From contig CAWHHJ010000019.1 of the NCBI GenBank assembly GCA_963829085.1, positions 1 through 64,000 of the forward strand: a DNA stretch of 64,000 nt. Direction: 5' to 3'. The position numbers were made by a program, and so were the translations under genes. This document shows, in pieces, positions 44,433 through 53,691 of this stretch (its first letter is position 1; every line of letters begins with the position of its first letter). The notes beneath the pieces are model-generated. The model saw only the letters and a list, made by a program, of their open reading frames with translations. It had not been told where the DNA came from and made no database searches. Source of the DNA: PALSA-1004 sp963829085. Lineage in GTDB: Bacteria; Pseudomonadota; Gammaproteobacteria; Burkholderiales; SG8-41.

Positions 44433-44825
44433 TTATTGCGGATCGAATTTAAGCGCTGCGGAGTTAATGCAATAGCGCAAACCGGTCGGCGGCGGCCCGT
44501 CCGGAAATACATGCCCGAGGTGAGCGTCACATACATTGCAGATGATTTCCGTGCGCTTCATGCCGTGTTGCAAGTCGGTCTCCTCGCGCACGTTGGCTGG
44601 ATCGAGCGCTGTGAAGTAACTCGGCCATCCGCATCCTGAATCGAACTTTGCGTCCGACGCGAACAGCGGCGTCTCACAGCATACGCACGTGTAGATACCA
44701 TGCTCGTGATGATCGACATATTCGCCGGTGCCAGGTCTCTCAGTTGCTGCCTCGCGCGTGACTGCATACTGCATCGGCGTCAGTTGCCGCTTCCATTCTG
44801 CGTCAGGCTTCGAGATTTTTTTCAT
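44433..44825 (-). CDS. msrB: Peptide methionine-(R)-S-oxide reductase
   Basis: This 130-aa repair enzyme reduces methionine-R-sulfoxide in proteins. Zinc-binding CxxC pairs are C47/C50 and C96/C99. The catalytic cysteine is C119 in GLRYCINSAAL, and SGCGWPSYF and HLGHVFPDGP are family hallmarks. It is complete and of normal length, stands apart from the glucan genes, and ends 163 nt before the glgP start on the same strand. Confidence 0.93.
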   Translation of the reverse strand: MKKISKPDAEWKRQLTPMQYAVTREAATERPGTGEYVDHHEHGIYTCVCCETPLFASDAKFDSGCGWPSYFTALDPANVREETDLQHGMKRTEIICNVCDAHLGHVFPDGPPPTGLRYCINSAALKFDPQ

Positions 44826-44938
44826 CGTTCACTTCGCGGAATCAACTTTAGCACGCGGCACGCCACGCCGGACGACCCGCGACGGCAGCACTTGCCTAAT
44901 GAACGACGATGCGCGCCGTCGACCGCGTGCGACGCCAA

Positions 44939-45868
44939 CTACCCGCCGGTGGTCTCACCGCCCATGACCGGGAGGATGATTCCGGTAATGTACGAGGAAT
45001 CGGCATTTGACGCGAGAAACACATATGCAGGCGCCAATTCCTCGGGCTGCGCGGGCCTTCCCATGGGATTCGATTTTCCGAACTCGGCGACCCGCTCTGG
45101 CGTCATGCCTTCGTCCGACGGATTGAGCGGCGTCCACACCGGTCCGGGGGCGACGGCATTGACGCGAATCTGCTTGTCGATCAGACGTGCTGCGAGGGTT
45201 TTAGTGAAGGCGTTGATCGCACCCTTGGTGGACGAATAGTCCGGCAGTTCCTTGGAGCCGAATATCGAAGTTTCGGAACTCGTAGCGATAATAGCGCTGC
45301 CGGGTTTCATGTGACGAAGCGCCGCGCGGGACAGCTTGAAATACGAATACACATTCGTGCGGAATGTGCGATCGAATTCTTCATCGGTCACTTCTTCAAG
45401 GCTTTTTTTGCGGCTTTGGTGCGCGGCGTTAGATACGAGAATGTCGAGCTTGCCGAGTTCGTCTACGGTCCGCTGCACGATGTGGTCGCACATACCTTCT
45501 TCAGTCAGATCGCCGGGCAGCATCAGGCAGCGGCGGCCTTCGCCTTCGACCGCGCGGCGTGTTTCCTCGGCGTCGGTCTGCTCCTGCGGCAAATAAGAGA
45601 TCGCAACATCTGCACCCTCGCGCGCATAAAGAAGCGCGACGGCGCGGCCGATTCCCGAATCGCCCCCGGTGATCAAAGCAGCCTTGCCTTCCAGTTTACC
45701 GGCCGCCTTGTATAGCGGCGCCTCAAAACGAGGCCGCGGCTTCAGTTCCGATTCGATTCCCGGAGCGTCCTGCCGCTGTTTAGCGAACGGCGGCTTGGGC
45801 TCGGCGGGCATTTGTGGCGGCGCGCTTGAGCGGCCGTCGCCACGACTTGATTCCTGTTGTTGAGACAT
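44939..45868 (-). CDS. Short-chain dehydrogenase/reductase (YhdF/YghA-like)
   Basis: This 309-aa SDR has a polar, proline-rich N-terminal extension (about 50 residues) seen in YghA/general-stress-type SDRs. The NAD(P) motif is ALITGGDSGIGRAVALLYA, the variant LVSNAAHQ stands for NNAG, and the catalytic Tyr/Lys lie in YSSTKGAINAFTK. The ending GIILPVMGGETTGG is typical. The ATG at 45868 is preceded by GGAGG. The substrate is not predictable from sequence. The gene stands alone between msrB and a divergent phosphatase gene. Confidence 0.8.
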   Translation of the reverse strand: MSQQQESSRGDGRSSAPPQMPAEPKPPFAKQRQDAPGIESELKPRPRFEAPLYKAAGKLEGKAALITGGDSGIGRAVALLYAREGADVAISYLPQEQTDAEETRRAVEGEGRRCLMLPGDLTEEGMCDHIVQRTVDELGKLDILVSNAAHQSRKKSLEEVTDEEFDRTFRTNVYSYFKLSRAALRHMKPGSAIIATSSETSIFGSKELPDYSSTKGAINAFTKTLAARLIDKQIRVNAVAPGPVWTPLNPSDEGMTPERVAEFGKSNPMGRPAQPEELAPAYVFLASNADSSYITGIILPVMGGETTGG

Positions 45869-46052
45869 AAGCGCACCTCCGAAGGTGAAACGCAAAGTGT
45901 CGATCGGCAAGCTTGTGTTGTCTGTCGGAGCACGCCGTTTTTTGTGGCTTCGCCTTTCTTACAAAGCGCCCCGCGACCTACATTGAACGCGCGGCGCCCG
46001 CGTCAGTCGAAATGTCGCGGGCCAGTCGTTGTGGCCGTTCGTCCAACAACCG

Positions 46053-46835
46053 ATGAACAATATGACAAGGGAACAAAAGTGGCCGCAGACCCTGTGGCTC
46101 GTACGGCACGGGCAGAGCGCGGGTAATGTCGCGCGTGACGCGGCCGAAGCTGCGCGTCTGCTCCATATAGCGATCGAGACACGCGACGTCGACACCCCGC
46201 TGTCGGAACTCGGCGAAAACCAGGCGACGGCGCTGGGACGCTGGTTCGCTGAATTACCGTCCCCGCAGCGGCCAACGATCGTATTGAGCTCGCCTTATGT
46301 GCGCGCACGCATGACTGCCCAGCACATCATCGATGAAGGGGGCGTGTCGACCGAGGCGCGAATGGTACTGGCGGATGAGCGCCTCCGTGAAAAAGAATTT
46401 GGCATCCTCGACCGGCTAACGGTATTCGGCATCGCGCAGAAATTTCCCGAGCTAGCCGAGCAGCGTCGGCATGTCGGAAAGTTCTACTTCCGACCGCCGG
46501 GCGGCGAAAGCTGGTGCGACGTGATACTGCGTCTGCGCAGCGTCATCGACACGGTCGCACGCGAATACCGCAAAGAACGCGTGCTCATCGTTGCACATCA
46601 GGTCATCGTGAATTGCTTTCGCTACCTGTTGGAACGTCTCGACGAGCAACAAATACTCGACATCGATCGCATGGGCGACGTGCCGAACTGCGCGGTAACC
46701 TCCTATGAATTTGATCCGGCGCGCGGCAAGCACGGAAAGCTCGTGCCGCGGCTTATCAACTTCGTGGCGCCTCTCGAAGATTCAGGAACACCCGTCACCG
46801 CTGAACCCGATCTACATGCGGCGGCGAAGTCGTGA
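46053..46835 (+). CDS. Histidine phosphatase family protein (phosphoglycerate mutase-like)
   Basis: This 260-aa protein carries the phosphohistidine motif LWLVRHGQSAGN near the N-terminus and a second catalytic histidine in LIVAHQVIVNCFRYL. The conserved arginine/glutamate region is RLREKEFGILDRLT. It is a branch-2-like phosphatase or mutase of unknown substrate. ATG codons at 46053 and 46062 are both possible, and a GTG at 46029 would add eight residues. It overlaps the next gene by 20 nt, suggesting co-expression with the nucleotide-repair dehydratase. Confidence 0.75.
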   Translation: MNNMTREQKWPQTLWLVRHGQSAGNVARDAAEAARLLHIAIETRDVDTPLSELGENQATALGRWFAELPSPQRPTIVLSSPYVRARMTAQHIIDEGGVSTEARMVLADERLREKEFGILDRLTVFGIAQKFPELAEQRRHVGKFYFRPPGGESWCDVILRLRSVIDTVAREYRKERVLIVAHQVIVNCFRYLLERLDEQQILDIDRMGDVPNCAVTSYEFDPARGKHGKLVPRLINFVAPLEDSGTPVTAEPDLHAAAKS

Positions 46836-47796
46836 TACAGACGATGAGTTTGCGTTGATTCACGCACGCGTCTCGCGACTCGACGAAGAAGCGTTGCGCG
46901 CCTGGCCGTTGCCGATGCCCTGCGGCGACGGAGACAAGGAAGAACGCGGACAAGCGCTCATCATCGCCGGCTCGCAACAGATGCCGGGCACTGCGATTCT
47001 GGCTGCTATCGGCGCGCTGCGTGCAGGTGCAGGCAAGGTCACCATCGCAACCAACGAACGCATGGCTCCCTTCGTCGCCGCTGCCGTTCCAGAGGCGCGC
47101 GTCATTGGTTTGCGCGAGAACGCCGCTGGCGGCTTCGGCGCCGCAACTGCCCGCACGCTTGCGCAAGCCGCGACCAAACAGGACGCGACTCTCATCGGGC
47201 CGGGGATGGTCGATGAAAGCTCCGTACACGATTTTGTCCGTGCAATGCTGCCCCGCCTCCAGGGCAGCAAAGTCGTGCTCGATGCTTACGCGATGGGGAT
47301 CGTGAATATGACTAGCTTTCCGTTTACTGAGCGAGCGCATCGAAACGTCGTGGACGACGGCGCCGACGGCACTGACGCATCCCCCTTTTTACTGACACCG
47401 CATGCCGGCGAAATGGCGCACTTGAGCGGCGCCGACAAAGCTTCAGTCACTGATGATCCGATGACGACCGCTGCCGACGCGGCTGCCCGGTGGAAGGCGG
47501 TGGTGGCGCTCAAAGGCGCCATAACTCATATCGCGGCAGCCGATGGGCGTATGTGGCGACATGAGGGCGGCAGCATGGGTCTGGGCGTTTCCGGTTCGGG
47601 TGACGCGCTGGCGGGCATTATTGTCGGACTCGCTGCGCGTGGCGCTACGCTCGAGCAGGCAGCGGCATGGGGCGTGTTAATGCACGCGCGCGCCGGTGCC
47701 CGCCTCGAGTCACGCTTCGGACCGCTCGGTTACCGGGCAGCCGAAATTGTCGATGAAATTCCAGCGCTCATGCACGGCCTGCGCGCCGACCGGTGA
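46816..47796 (+). CDS. nnrD: ADP/ATP-dependent NAD(P)H-hydrate dehydratase
   Basis: This 326-aa protein is of the CARKD/NnrD family, which repairs hydrated NADH and NADPH. Family stretches are GQALIIAGSQQMPGTAILA, ALRAGAGKVTIAT, LTPHAGEMAHLSG and the anion-hole GLGVSGSGDALAGIIVGL with its catalytic Asp. The epimerase domain found in many bifunctional homologues is absent. The start at 46816 overlaps the phosphatase gene; the codons before it lie inside that gene. It converges on the binding-protein gene ending at 47815. Confidence 0.82.
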   Translation: MRRRSRDTDDEFALIHARVSRLDEEALRAWPLPMPCGDGDKEERGQALIIAGSQQMPGTAILAAIGALRAGAGKVTIATNERMAPFVAAAVPEARVIGLRENAAGGFGAATARTLAQAATKQDATLIGPGMVDESSVHDFVRAMLPRLQGSKVVLDAYAMGIVNMTSFPFTERAHRNVVDDGADGTDASPFLLTPHAGEMAHLSGADKASVTDDPMTTAADAAARWKAVVALKGAITHIAAADGRMWRHEGGSMGLGVSGSGDALAGIIVGLAARGATLEQAAAWGVLMHARAGARLESRFGPLGYRAAEIVDEIPALMHGLRADR

Positions 47797-47814
47797 TACT
47801 CGAACGCAGTGCAA

Positions 47815-48924
47815 TTACTTCGGCGCTTTCGAAACGTCCTGCGCGGCAATCGTCCCTAGCGGCGTCGTTACCTTGGCGTCCTTTACCACCTTACGCGCAA
47901 TCGAGTCGTCGATCGCGCCGGGCGCCGCTTTATCGGTGTCGATTACCTTGGCGCCGTACAGATATACATAAGTCTCAGTCAGCAACTTCTGAACGCGATC
48001 ATCAAACACGAAAGGTTTTTCATCGCGCACCGGACTGCCACCGGCCGCCGGCGGTATTGCGCCGTAAATCGAAAACCACGCCATCGGCACTGTAATGCCT
48101 GCGGTCTGCGCCTTGACGAATTCCGCGACTTTCGTCCAGTTCTTCGGATCGAGGACATAGCGCTGCGCTTCCAGCTCCGTCTTCAACCAGGCTTCGGCGA
48201 TATCCGGCCGCTGTTTCAGAAAGTCTTCGCGCATGGCAATCGCGCCTGCATCAGGTATGCCGAACGTATATCCGGTGGCGACGACGCGCGCCGAGCCTTC
48301 GCCGACGATGTCACCGATGCGCGAAACCGATGGCTCCCACAGTACGGCGCCGTCCACTTTTCCGGTGCGCAGGTTTGTCGCTATCACTTCGATCGACTGG
48401 TTGAGTATCTGTGAAGGCTTGATCTTGGTCTTTTCAATCATGAGTCCCAGAAAGCGATGCGCGCAGCTTCCCTGTGGGGTGGCGACCACTTTGCCGTCGA
48501 GCCACTTGATCGCTTCTTCCGAAGACTTAAACTTTGGCGCGTCCGCTCGCACCATCACCACATTGCACCGCTGCCCCGCCGACATGCCGGTGTTCGCAAC
48601 GAGATTGATCGGCGCAACGCTGCGCTTGGTTGTTGCAACAACTGCCGGCATGTCACCGAGATAGCCGATCTGCTGCTTGTTGGCCAGCATCTGGTTAACG
48701 ATGATGGAGCCCTGCAGTGCGCTCTGAAACTCGACTTCGCTGCCGGGCGGCAAATATTTCTTCCATAAATCGAGTGCGCGGATAACGACTGCCGAATACG
48801 AAATGGTGTCATAGGGCTGATAGCCGACTGTCAGCTTTACAGCGTCCGCAGCACCGCCCTGGTTGGCATACAGCAAGGCGATTGTGATCGTTGCCTGAAT
48901 CAAATAACGAATGCGTCTTGACAT
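47815..48924 (-). CDS. ABC transporter substrate-binding protein (NrtA/SsuA/TauA-like)
   Basis: This 369-aa periplasmic protein has a signal peptide (YLIQATITIALLYANQGGAADA) and a type-II binding-protein body (LTVGYQPYDTISYSAVVIRA, GKVVATPQGSCAHRFLGLMI, GAVLWEPSVSRIGDIV). Members bind sulfonates, nitrate, taurine or pyrimidine precursors, and the ligand here is unknown. GGAGGAG precedes the ATG. No permease or ATPase gene is adjacent, so it is an orphan in this window. It lies 79 nt after the Bug protein gene on the same strand and may share its transcript. Confidence 0.75.
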   Translation of the reverse strand: MSRRIRYLIQATITIALLYANQGGAADAVKLTVGYQPYDTISYSAVVIRALDLWKKYLPPGSEVEFQSALQGSIIVNQMLANKQQIGYLGDMPAVVATTKRSVAPINLVANTGMSAGQRCNVVMVRADAPKFKSSEEAIKWLDGKVVATPQGSCAHRFLGLMIEKTKIKPSQILNQSIEVIATNLRTGKVDGAVLWEPSVSRIGDIVGEGSARVVATGYTFGIPDAGAIAMREDFLKQRPDIAEAWLKTELEAQRYVLDPKNWTKVAEFVKAQTAGITVPMAWFSIYGAIPPAAGGSPVRDEKPFVFDDRVQKLLTETYVYLYGAKVIDTDKAAPGAIDDSIARKVVKDAKVTTPLGTIAAQDVSKAPK

Positions 48925-49003
48925 GGCTCCTCCGTGGTTTGTCTGCTGACTTTATAGCCGCTCGTGCAATGCGGGCGACGTTATTGGTGCAGATGGCAGG
49001 TTA

Positions 49004-49993
49004 CTACAAGCGAATATCGGCGGCTCGAATCACTTTGCCCCATTTTGGGATTTCGGCAGCCAGATGATCCGCGAGCCGCCCGGGCGGCCCGCCGACGATA
49101 TCGGCGCCGAGTGCGGCGACGCGCTCCTGAACATCAGGCAGCGTGAGCGCCCGCGCCAGCTCCGCGTTTACCTTGCTGATAATTGCCGGAGATGTTCGAG
49201 CCGGCGCCAGTATGCCCCACCATGTGCTTGCCTCGAATCCGGGCAGCGCCGCCTCAGCAACCGTCGGCACGTCCGGTAATCTTGACAAGCGCTTGTCACC
49301 GGATACCGCCAGCGCGCGCAGCTTCGCGGATTGCACATGTGCGTAGGCAGCGGCGGGGTTACTAAACAGCATCTGCACCTGCCCGCCGATCAGATCAGTC
49401 AGTGCAGGCGCGGCGCCTTTGTAGGGCACGTGCACGATGCGCGTGCCTGCCATCAGGTTGAACAACTCGCCCGCCAGGTGGGAAGACGTCGCAACGCTCG
49501 CGGACGCATAGTTGAGCTGGCCGGGTTTTGCTTTGGCCAGCGCTATGAGCTCCTTCACCGATTGCGCGGCGACGCTGGGATGTACGAGCAGAATGTTCAT
49601 TGAAGTCGACATCAGCGAAACGGGCGCGTAGTTTCTGATTGGATCGTAGTTCACCTTGGTGATGTCAGGCAGCACCGTAAGATTAGTACTGCCGAGCAAC
49701 AGCGTATAGCCATCGGGCTCGGCGCGCGCCGCCATTTCAAACGCAATCGCGCCGCCTGCTCCCGGCCGGTTATCGATGACGAATTGTTTGCCCCACGCTT
49801 CAGCCAGGCGTTGTGCTGCAAGACGCGCCATGATGTCATTGCCGCCACCGGGCGGCGATGGAACGATGAGGCGCACCGGTCTATCAGGATACTGCGCTGC
49901 CGACACTTGCGCGCTGGATACTTGGGCTGCGGCAACCGCCGTAGAACACATCAGCGCACATAGCGCGACAACTGTTTCATCCCGGATATTCAT
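49004..49993 (-). CDS. Bug-family tripartite tricarboxylate transporter binding protein (TctC-like)
   Basis: This 329-aa periplasmic protein has an N-terminal signal peptide (VALCALMCSTAVAAAQ) and the Bug signature YPDRPVRLIVPSPPGGGNDIMARL. Other family blocks are FVIDNRPGAGGAIAFEMAA, HVPYKGAAPALTDLIGGQVQMLF and LPDVPTVAEAALPGFEAS. It would capture a carboxylate or other small ligand. No TctA or TctB is nearby, as is usual for the many orphan Bug genes in Burkholderiales. The ATG overlaps the aminotransferase stop as ATGA, a strong hint that the ligand relates to that enzyme's pathway. Confidence 0.88.
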   Translation of the reverse strand: MNIRDETVVALCALMCSTAVAAAQVSSAQVSAAQYPDRPVRLIVPSPPGGGNDIMARLAAQRLAEAWGKQFVIDNRPGAGGAIAFEMAARAEPDGYTLLLGSTNLTVLPDITKVNYDPIRNYAPVSLMSTSMNILLVHPSVAAQSVKELIALAKAKPGQLNYASASVATSSHLAGELFNLMAGTRIVHVPYKGAAPALTDLIGGQVQMLFSNPAAAYAHVQSAKLRALAVSGDKRLSRLPDVPTVAEAALPGFEASTWWGILAPARTSPAIISKVNAELARALTLPDVQERVAALGADIVGGPPGRLADHLAAEIPKWGKVIRAADIRL

Positions 49994-51186
49994 CTCTCTG
50001 CGTTCACGGTGAAGCTGCTCTGACTATGCGTCGTTTGGCGAAGCACGCGGACGCATGCTTCGACGCCATTTTCGAGGCGCTTCGCCTGCATGCCCAATTG
50101 ACCGAGGGCGCGCGAGATTGCGTGCACGCCACGCTCGAGCATCTCCGTTTGCACGGGCCCCATGTGGCCCACGCGAATCGCCGTCTCTTTGAGGCTGTCC
50201 TGGCCGGAGGCGATCAGGATATTATCGTTTTCGCGCACTTTCCTGACTACGTCCGCGGCTCTGATTGCCGCAGGTAATTCCATCGCCGAGACAGTATTCG
50301 AATAATGCTTCGGCTCTTTGGCTGCGAGCGCGCACCCAGCACCATGCACGAACGCTCGAAATGCGTCGCCAAGCAGCGCGTGCCGCGAGTACACGCGCGT
50401 TAGACCCTCCGCGTGCATCATTGACACCGCGCATGCCAGACTGCGTATCAACGATTCCGGCGGAGTACCCATCATGCGTGCCTTGGGTGCCTCAATCCAG
50501 TCACGCATCTTTACCCAGTTGAAGTAATGACGATAGTGCTTGCAATCGACGATTGTCTTCCAGACGCGCTCATTGATCGCAATCAGCGCAAGGCCCGGCG
50601 GACACATGAAACATTTTTGAATGCCTGAAAAACAGACATCGATGTTCTGCTCGCGCATATCGATATGCATGCCTGCCGCCGCGGAAACGGCATCCATAAC
50701 AGTGATGACACCGAAGTGCGTCCCGATGCGGCCGACCATCTCAAGGTCGTTCATGACGCCCGTCCCCGTTTCGCAGAGGCAACCGATCAATCCCTTGATC
50801 TCCCCATGCCGGCTAAGCGTATCAACGATGAGGCTTTCGCTTGCGGTGCGGCCCCATTCCGGACTTACCGGATGCACGACAAGGCCCATGTCTTTTGCAA
50901 TCGCCGCGAAGCGCAAGCCGAAGCGGCCGTTCACCATTACCGCCACGGCGTCGCCCGGGTTGAAAAGATTAGTGAGCGACGCTTCCATCGCGCCGCGACC
51001 CGAAGAATTTTGTATGAGCAGCGGACCGTCATTACCGAAGAACGGCCGCAGGTCAGTCAGCAACGGCTTCAACAGCGCCTGAAATTCCGGTGCGTTATGG
51101 TGCGTCATAGGTGCAGCGCCAGCCTCGAGCACTGCGCGCGGGACCTGAACCGGGCCGGGCGTGAGTAACAACGTTTCTTCATTCAT
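49990..51186 (-). CDS. Class V aminotransferase (alanine/serine-glyoxylate type)
   Basis: This 398-aa PLP enzyme has the family opening LLLTPGPVQVP and the substrate-site stretch NSSGRGAMEASLTNLF. The aspartate on the pyridine nitrogen lies in VMDAVSAAAGM and the PLP lysine is about K191 in SGIQKCFMCPPGLALIAI. Homologues transfer amino groups between alanine, serine or aminoethylphosphonate and glyoxylate or pyruvate. The exact donor is unknown. The ATG at 51186 has AGGA upstream; the open frame further upstream looks like a shadow. It is divergent from the cyclase gene and coupled to a Bug protein. Confidence 0.82.
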   Translation of the reverse strand: MNEETLLLTPGPVQVPRAVLEAGAAPMTHHNAPEFQALLKPLLTDLRPFFGNDGPLLIQNSSGRGAMEASLTNLFNPGDAVAVMVNGRFGLRFAAIAKDMGLVVHPVSPEWGRTASESLIVDTLSRHGEIKGLIGCLCETGTGVMNDLEMVGRIGTHFGVITVMDAVSAAAGMHIDMREQNIDVCFSGIQKCFMCPPGLALIAINERVWKTIVDCKHYRHYFNWVKMRDWIEAPKARMMGTPPESLIRSLACAVSMMHAEGLTRVYSRHALLGDAFRAFVHGAGCALAAKEPKHYSNTVSAMELPAAIRAADVVRKVRENDNILIASGQDSLKETAIRVGHMGPVQTEMLERGVHAISRALGQLGMQAKRLENGVEACVRVLRQTTHSQSSFTVNAER

Positions 51187-51234
51187 AGCATGTCCTGTGC
51201 AGTCGATGCCCGATGCGCTCAACACTCTGCATGA

Positions 51235-51260
51235 TCCCACACGGCGCACGCCAGGTGGGA
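51235..51260. promoter_or_regulatory. 26-bp dyad in the divergent catabolic promoter region
   Basis: Outer arms TCCCAC and GTGGGA and inner arms GGCG and CGCC are reverse complements, separated by 2-nt mismatches and a CA centre. It lies between the aminotransferase start (51186) and the cyclase start (51294) and partly overlaps GATAAT (51259-51264). It may be an operator controlling both arms, or a structured leader. Confidence 0.45.
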
Positions 51261-51293
51261 TAATCAAGCATACGATCGAAGGAGACGACAGGC

Positions 51294-52313
51294 ATGAGTA
51301 GGCGTTGGCAGCAGCGGCCCGAAGGTTCGAACTGGGGCGAATTTGGAGACGACGATCAGCGTGGAAGGTTGAACCTGCTAAGTGCTGAGCGAAGACTGCG
51401 TGCGATACAGGAAGTAAGAACAGGTGAAGTCTTCTGCCTGTCGCATCCTCTCGATCTGCCTGGCGGGAGCGTGCTGAACGCATTTCGCAAGCCGCCGGTT
51501 TTTCACGCCGTGACGCGCAAAGGCCGCACCTATTTCAATCTGGCAATGGGTGAAACCGATCCGCGCTTCACCGATGTGGGCTCCGACGAAGCGATCATGA
51601 TGCACTCGCAGTATTCCACGCATTGGGATGCGCTCGCGCACAAAGGAACCGTGTTCGATGCCGACGGCGATGGCATAGCAGAAAAGGTTTCGTACAATGG
51701 TTTCCAGCTCGTGGATGGCCAGGGCCGCGGCCGGTACGGCGAGCTTGGGGCCGTTGCTTTGTCGGCTGCAGAGATGGCGGTCACTGGCGTGCAGGGAAGA
51801 GCAGTTATGGTGGACCTGCGCCATCACTACGGTGATGAGCGGGTGGCCGTCACCTGGGAAATGCTCGAGCACATCATGCAGGACGATGGAGTTATCGTCG
51901 AAGAAGGCGACATCCTTTGCATACATACGGGCCTCGGCCAATTGATTCGAGACGCAGCGGGCAAGCCGGACGACTCGATCAAAACGCAGTGCGCAGTCCT
52001 GGATGGCTACGACAAGCGGTTACTTGAGTGGATAGCTGATACCGGCGTTGCTGCGATCGTAGCTGACAATCTTGCCGTCGAGCGGTCGTCGACGCTCGGT
52101 GCCGATCCGCGCGCGCCGCATCGGGGCCCTCAGTTGCCCTTGCACGAGCACTGCCTGGTCAAGCTCGGAATCAACCTCGGCGAGCTGTGGTACTTGACGG
52201 AGCTCGCGGCGTGGCTGCGACAACATCGTCGCAGCCGTTTCCTGCTGACCGCGCCTCCACTGCGTATGCCCGGGGCAGCGGGCTCACCGGTGACACCGGT
52301 CGCAACTGTATAG
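51294..52313 (+). CDS. Cyclase-family metal-dependent hydrolase (kynurenine formamidase-like fold)
   Basis: This 339-aa member of the cyclase family (PF04199-type) has a metal-binding motif written here as YSTHWDALAHKGT, corresponding to HxxTHxDxxxH. A distal histidine lies in LPLHEHCLVKLGINLGELWYL. Family members hydrolyse amides such as N-formylkynurenine or isatin, or act on cyclic substrates. The length and the N-terminal SNWGEFGDDDQRGRLNLL put it in the longer group without a firmly assigned substrate. AAGGAG precedes the ATG. It lies 103 nt before the SelA-like gene on the same strand. Confidence 0.8.
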   Translation: MSRRWQQRPEGSNWGEFGDDDQRGRLNLLSAERRLRAIQEVRTGEVFCLSHPLDLPGGSVLNAFRKPPVFHAVTRKGRTYFNLAMGETDPRFTDVGSDEAIMMHSQYSTHWDALAHKGTVFDADGDGIAEKVSYNGFQLVDGQGRGRYGELGAVALSAAEMAVTGVQGRAVMVDLRHHYGDERVAVTWEMLEHIMQDDGVIVEEGDILCIHTGLGQLIRDAAGKPDDSIKTQCAVLDGYDKRLLEWIADTGVAAIVADNLAVERSSTLGADPRAPHRGPQLPLHEHCLVKLGINLGELWYLTELAAWLRQHRRSRFLLTAPPLRMPGAAGSPVTPVATV

Positions 52314-52416
52314 AACGATAATAACGACCGAAGTTAGAATTTGCGTCAGTCCGGCATCAGCGACCGCACGCTTCCGGACAACTCATAGTGCACCTGAGTC
52401 ACTCAAGGAGAATGCA

Positions 52417-53691
52417 ATGCCGGACGTAGAATCGCAAGACCGCTTTGGTAATCACGTCGACCCGATTGTGCGGTATGCGCGCGGGACCATACTCAAAAGC
52501 ACTGACGAAGAGGTCGCGCGTATGTTGCATGCGCGCCACATAGTAGGCGAGCGCGTAAAAAGCAAAGGCAAAGAAAGCATCTACGATCTTTCGGGCATGA
52601 ATCGCGGCAGCGGCATCAAGACTGACGATGTGCCGCACTTGTCGAGCCATGTCCCGTTTTTCGAGCGATTCGAGGGCAAGACCGAGCCGCTGGCGCTGAA
52701 ACACATGGGCGGCAATCCTGATGCGCACAGTGCGTTGATCCTCAACCGCGTCTCGGCTGCTAATTTCATTGCGCTCACGACTCTCCTGAAAGCGGGTGAT
52801 CGCGTGCTTGCCTTTGCCCCGCAGGGCGGCTCATCGCATCCTTCGACAGTGCGCCCCATCTCAATGGCGGGCGCGCTACTCGCAGAATTTCACACATATG
52901 CCGATCTCGAAAAAGCATGGCATGAAGACGGTGCGCCGCGGCTGCTCCTCATCACGCCGATCAGCGCCTCGAAGCGTCACATCGCGTTCGATGACTTCAA
53001 GCGTGCACTGGCGCTGCCCCGCGCCGCCGATACGCTCGTATTTGTGGACGACGCGCATATGGCTTCTCGCGTCGCATTCTTCGATGAGCCGCGGACCTAT
53101 GAGGTCGGCGATGTCGATCTCGCGGTGTGCTCGACCGACAAACATGTCGCAGGTCCGCGCGCCGGCGTACTGGTTGGACGCAAAGACCTGGTGACCACGA
53201 TCGGATCGCGCGCCTACGAGCTGGGCCTGGAAGCGCAAGCCGGTCAATACACCGGCGTCGCGAATGCCCTGCGCGATTTCGATCCTCGCGCGGTCAAGCA
53301 AGCAGGCGAGCTCGCAAAACAACTGATCGAAGTCCTGGTGCAGCAATATGGCCCGAAGCGCGCGTATCTTGGCGGGCCGGGTGTATCGATCGCCGGTGAC
53401 GACGTGCTCGAAATTGCACTCGAGCAGCGCGGTGGCGCAGCGAAGCGGAAACTCGTCGCGGTCGAAGCAGCGGGTCTCGTCGCGATGCACATGCTTCAGC
53501 AGGACGGCATCCTCACTATCGGTGCCGTTTCGATGCCTGGCAGCGCGCCCGCGGTGCGGCTCATGATGTATCCGGACGGGCCAAGGCTGGGCATCGAGCG
53601 GATTGCCGCATCGCTGGAAAACAGCATCAGCCGCCTGAGCGAAGTGGTCGATGATGTGGATGCCGCACGCGAACAATTGCTGGGCGCCTGA
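52417..53691 (+). CDS. SelA-like PLP-dependent fold-type I enzyme
   Basis: This 424-aa protein resembles the SelA/DgaE group of PLP enzymes. The pyridine-site aspartate is in LVFVDDAHMASRVAF and the likely PLP lysine is in VCSTDKHVAGPRAGVLVGRKDL. NLAITTLL-type small-domain packing and LALKHMGGNPDAHSALI also fit. It lacks features required for tRNA binding as a selenocysteine synthase, and no selB or selC is present, so a lyase or transaminase on a small amino compound is more likely. AAGGAG is 5-6 nt before the ATG. It is followed directly by a Bug protein and preceded by the cyclase, suggesting one pathway. Confidence 0.7.
   Translation: MPDVESQDRFGNHVDPIVRYARGTILKSTDEEVARMLHARHIVGERVKSKGKESIYDLSGMNRGSGIKTDDVPHLSSHVPFFERFEGKTEPLALKHMGGNPDAHSALILNRVSAANFIALTTLLKAGDRVLAFAPQGGSSHPSTVRPISMAGALLAEFHTYADLEKAWHEDGAPRLLLITPISASKRHIAFDDFKRALALPRAADTLVFVDDAHMASRVAFFDEPRTYEVGDVDLAVCSTDKHVAGPRAGVLVGRKDLVTTIGSRAYELGLEAQAGQYTGVANALRDFDPRAVKQAGELAKQLIEVLVQQYGPKRAYLGGPGVSIAGDDVLEIALEQRGGAAKRKLVAVEAAGLVAMHMLQQDGILTIGAVSMPGSAPAVRLMMYPDGPRLGIERIAASLENSISRLSEVVDDVDAAREQLLGA

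Noticed and set aside
51187..51483. Upstream extension of the class V aminotransferase
   Set aside because: It crosses the divergent promoter region and the start of the cyclase gene; the ATG at 51186 starts at the family's conserved N-terminus.
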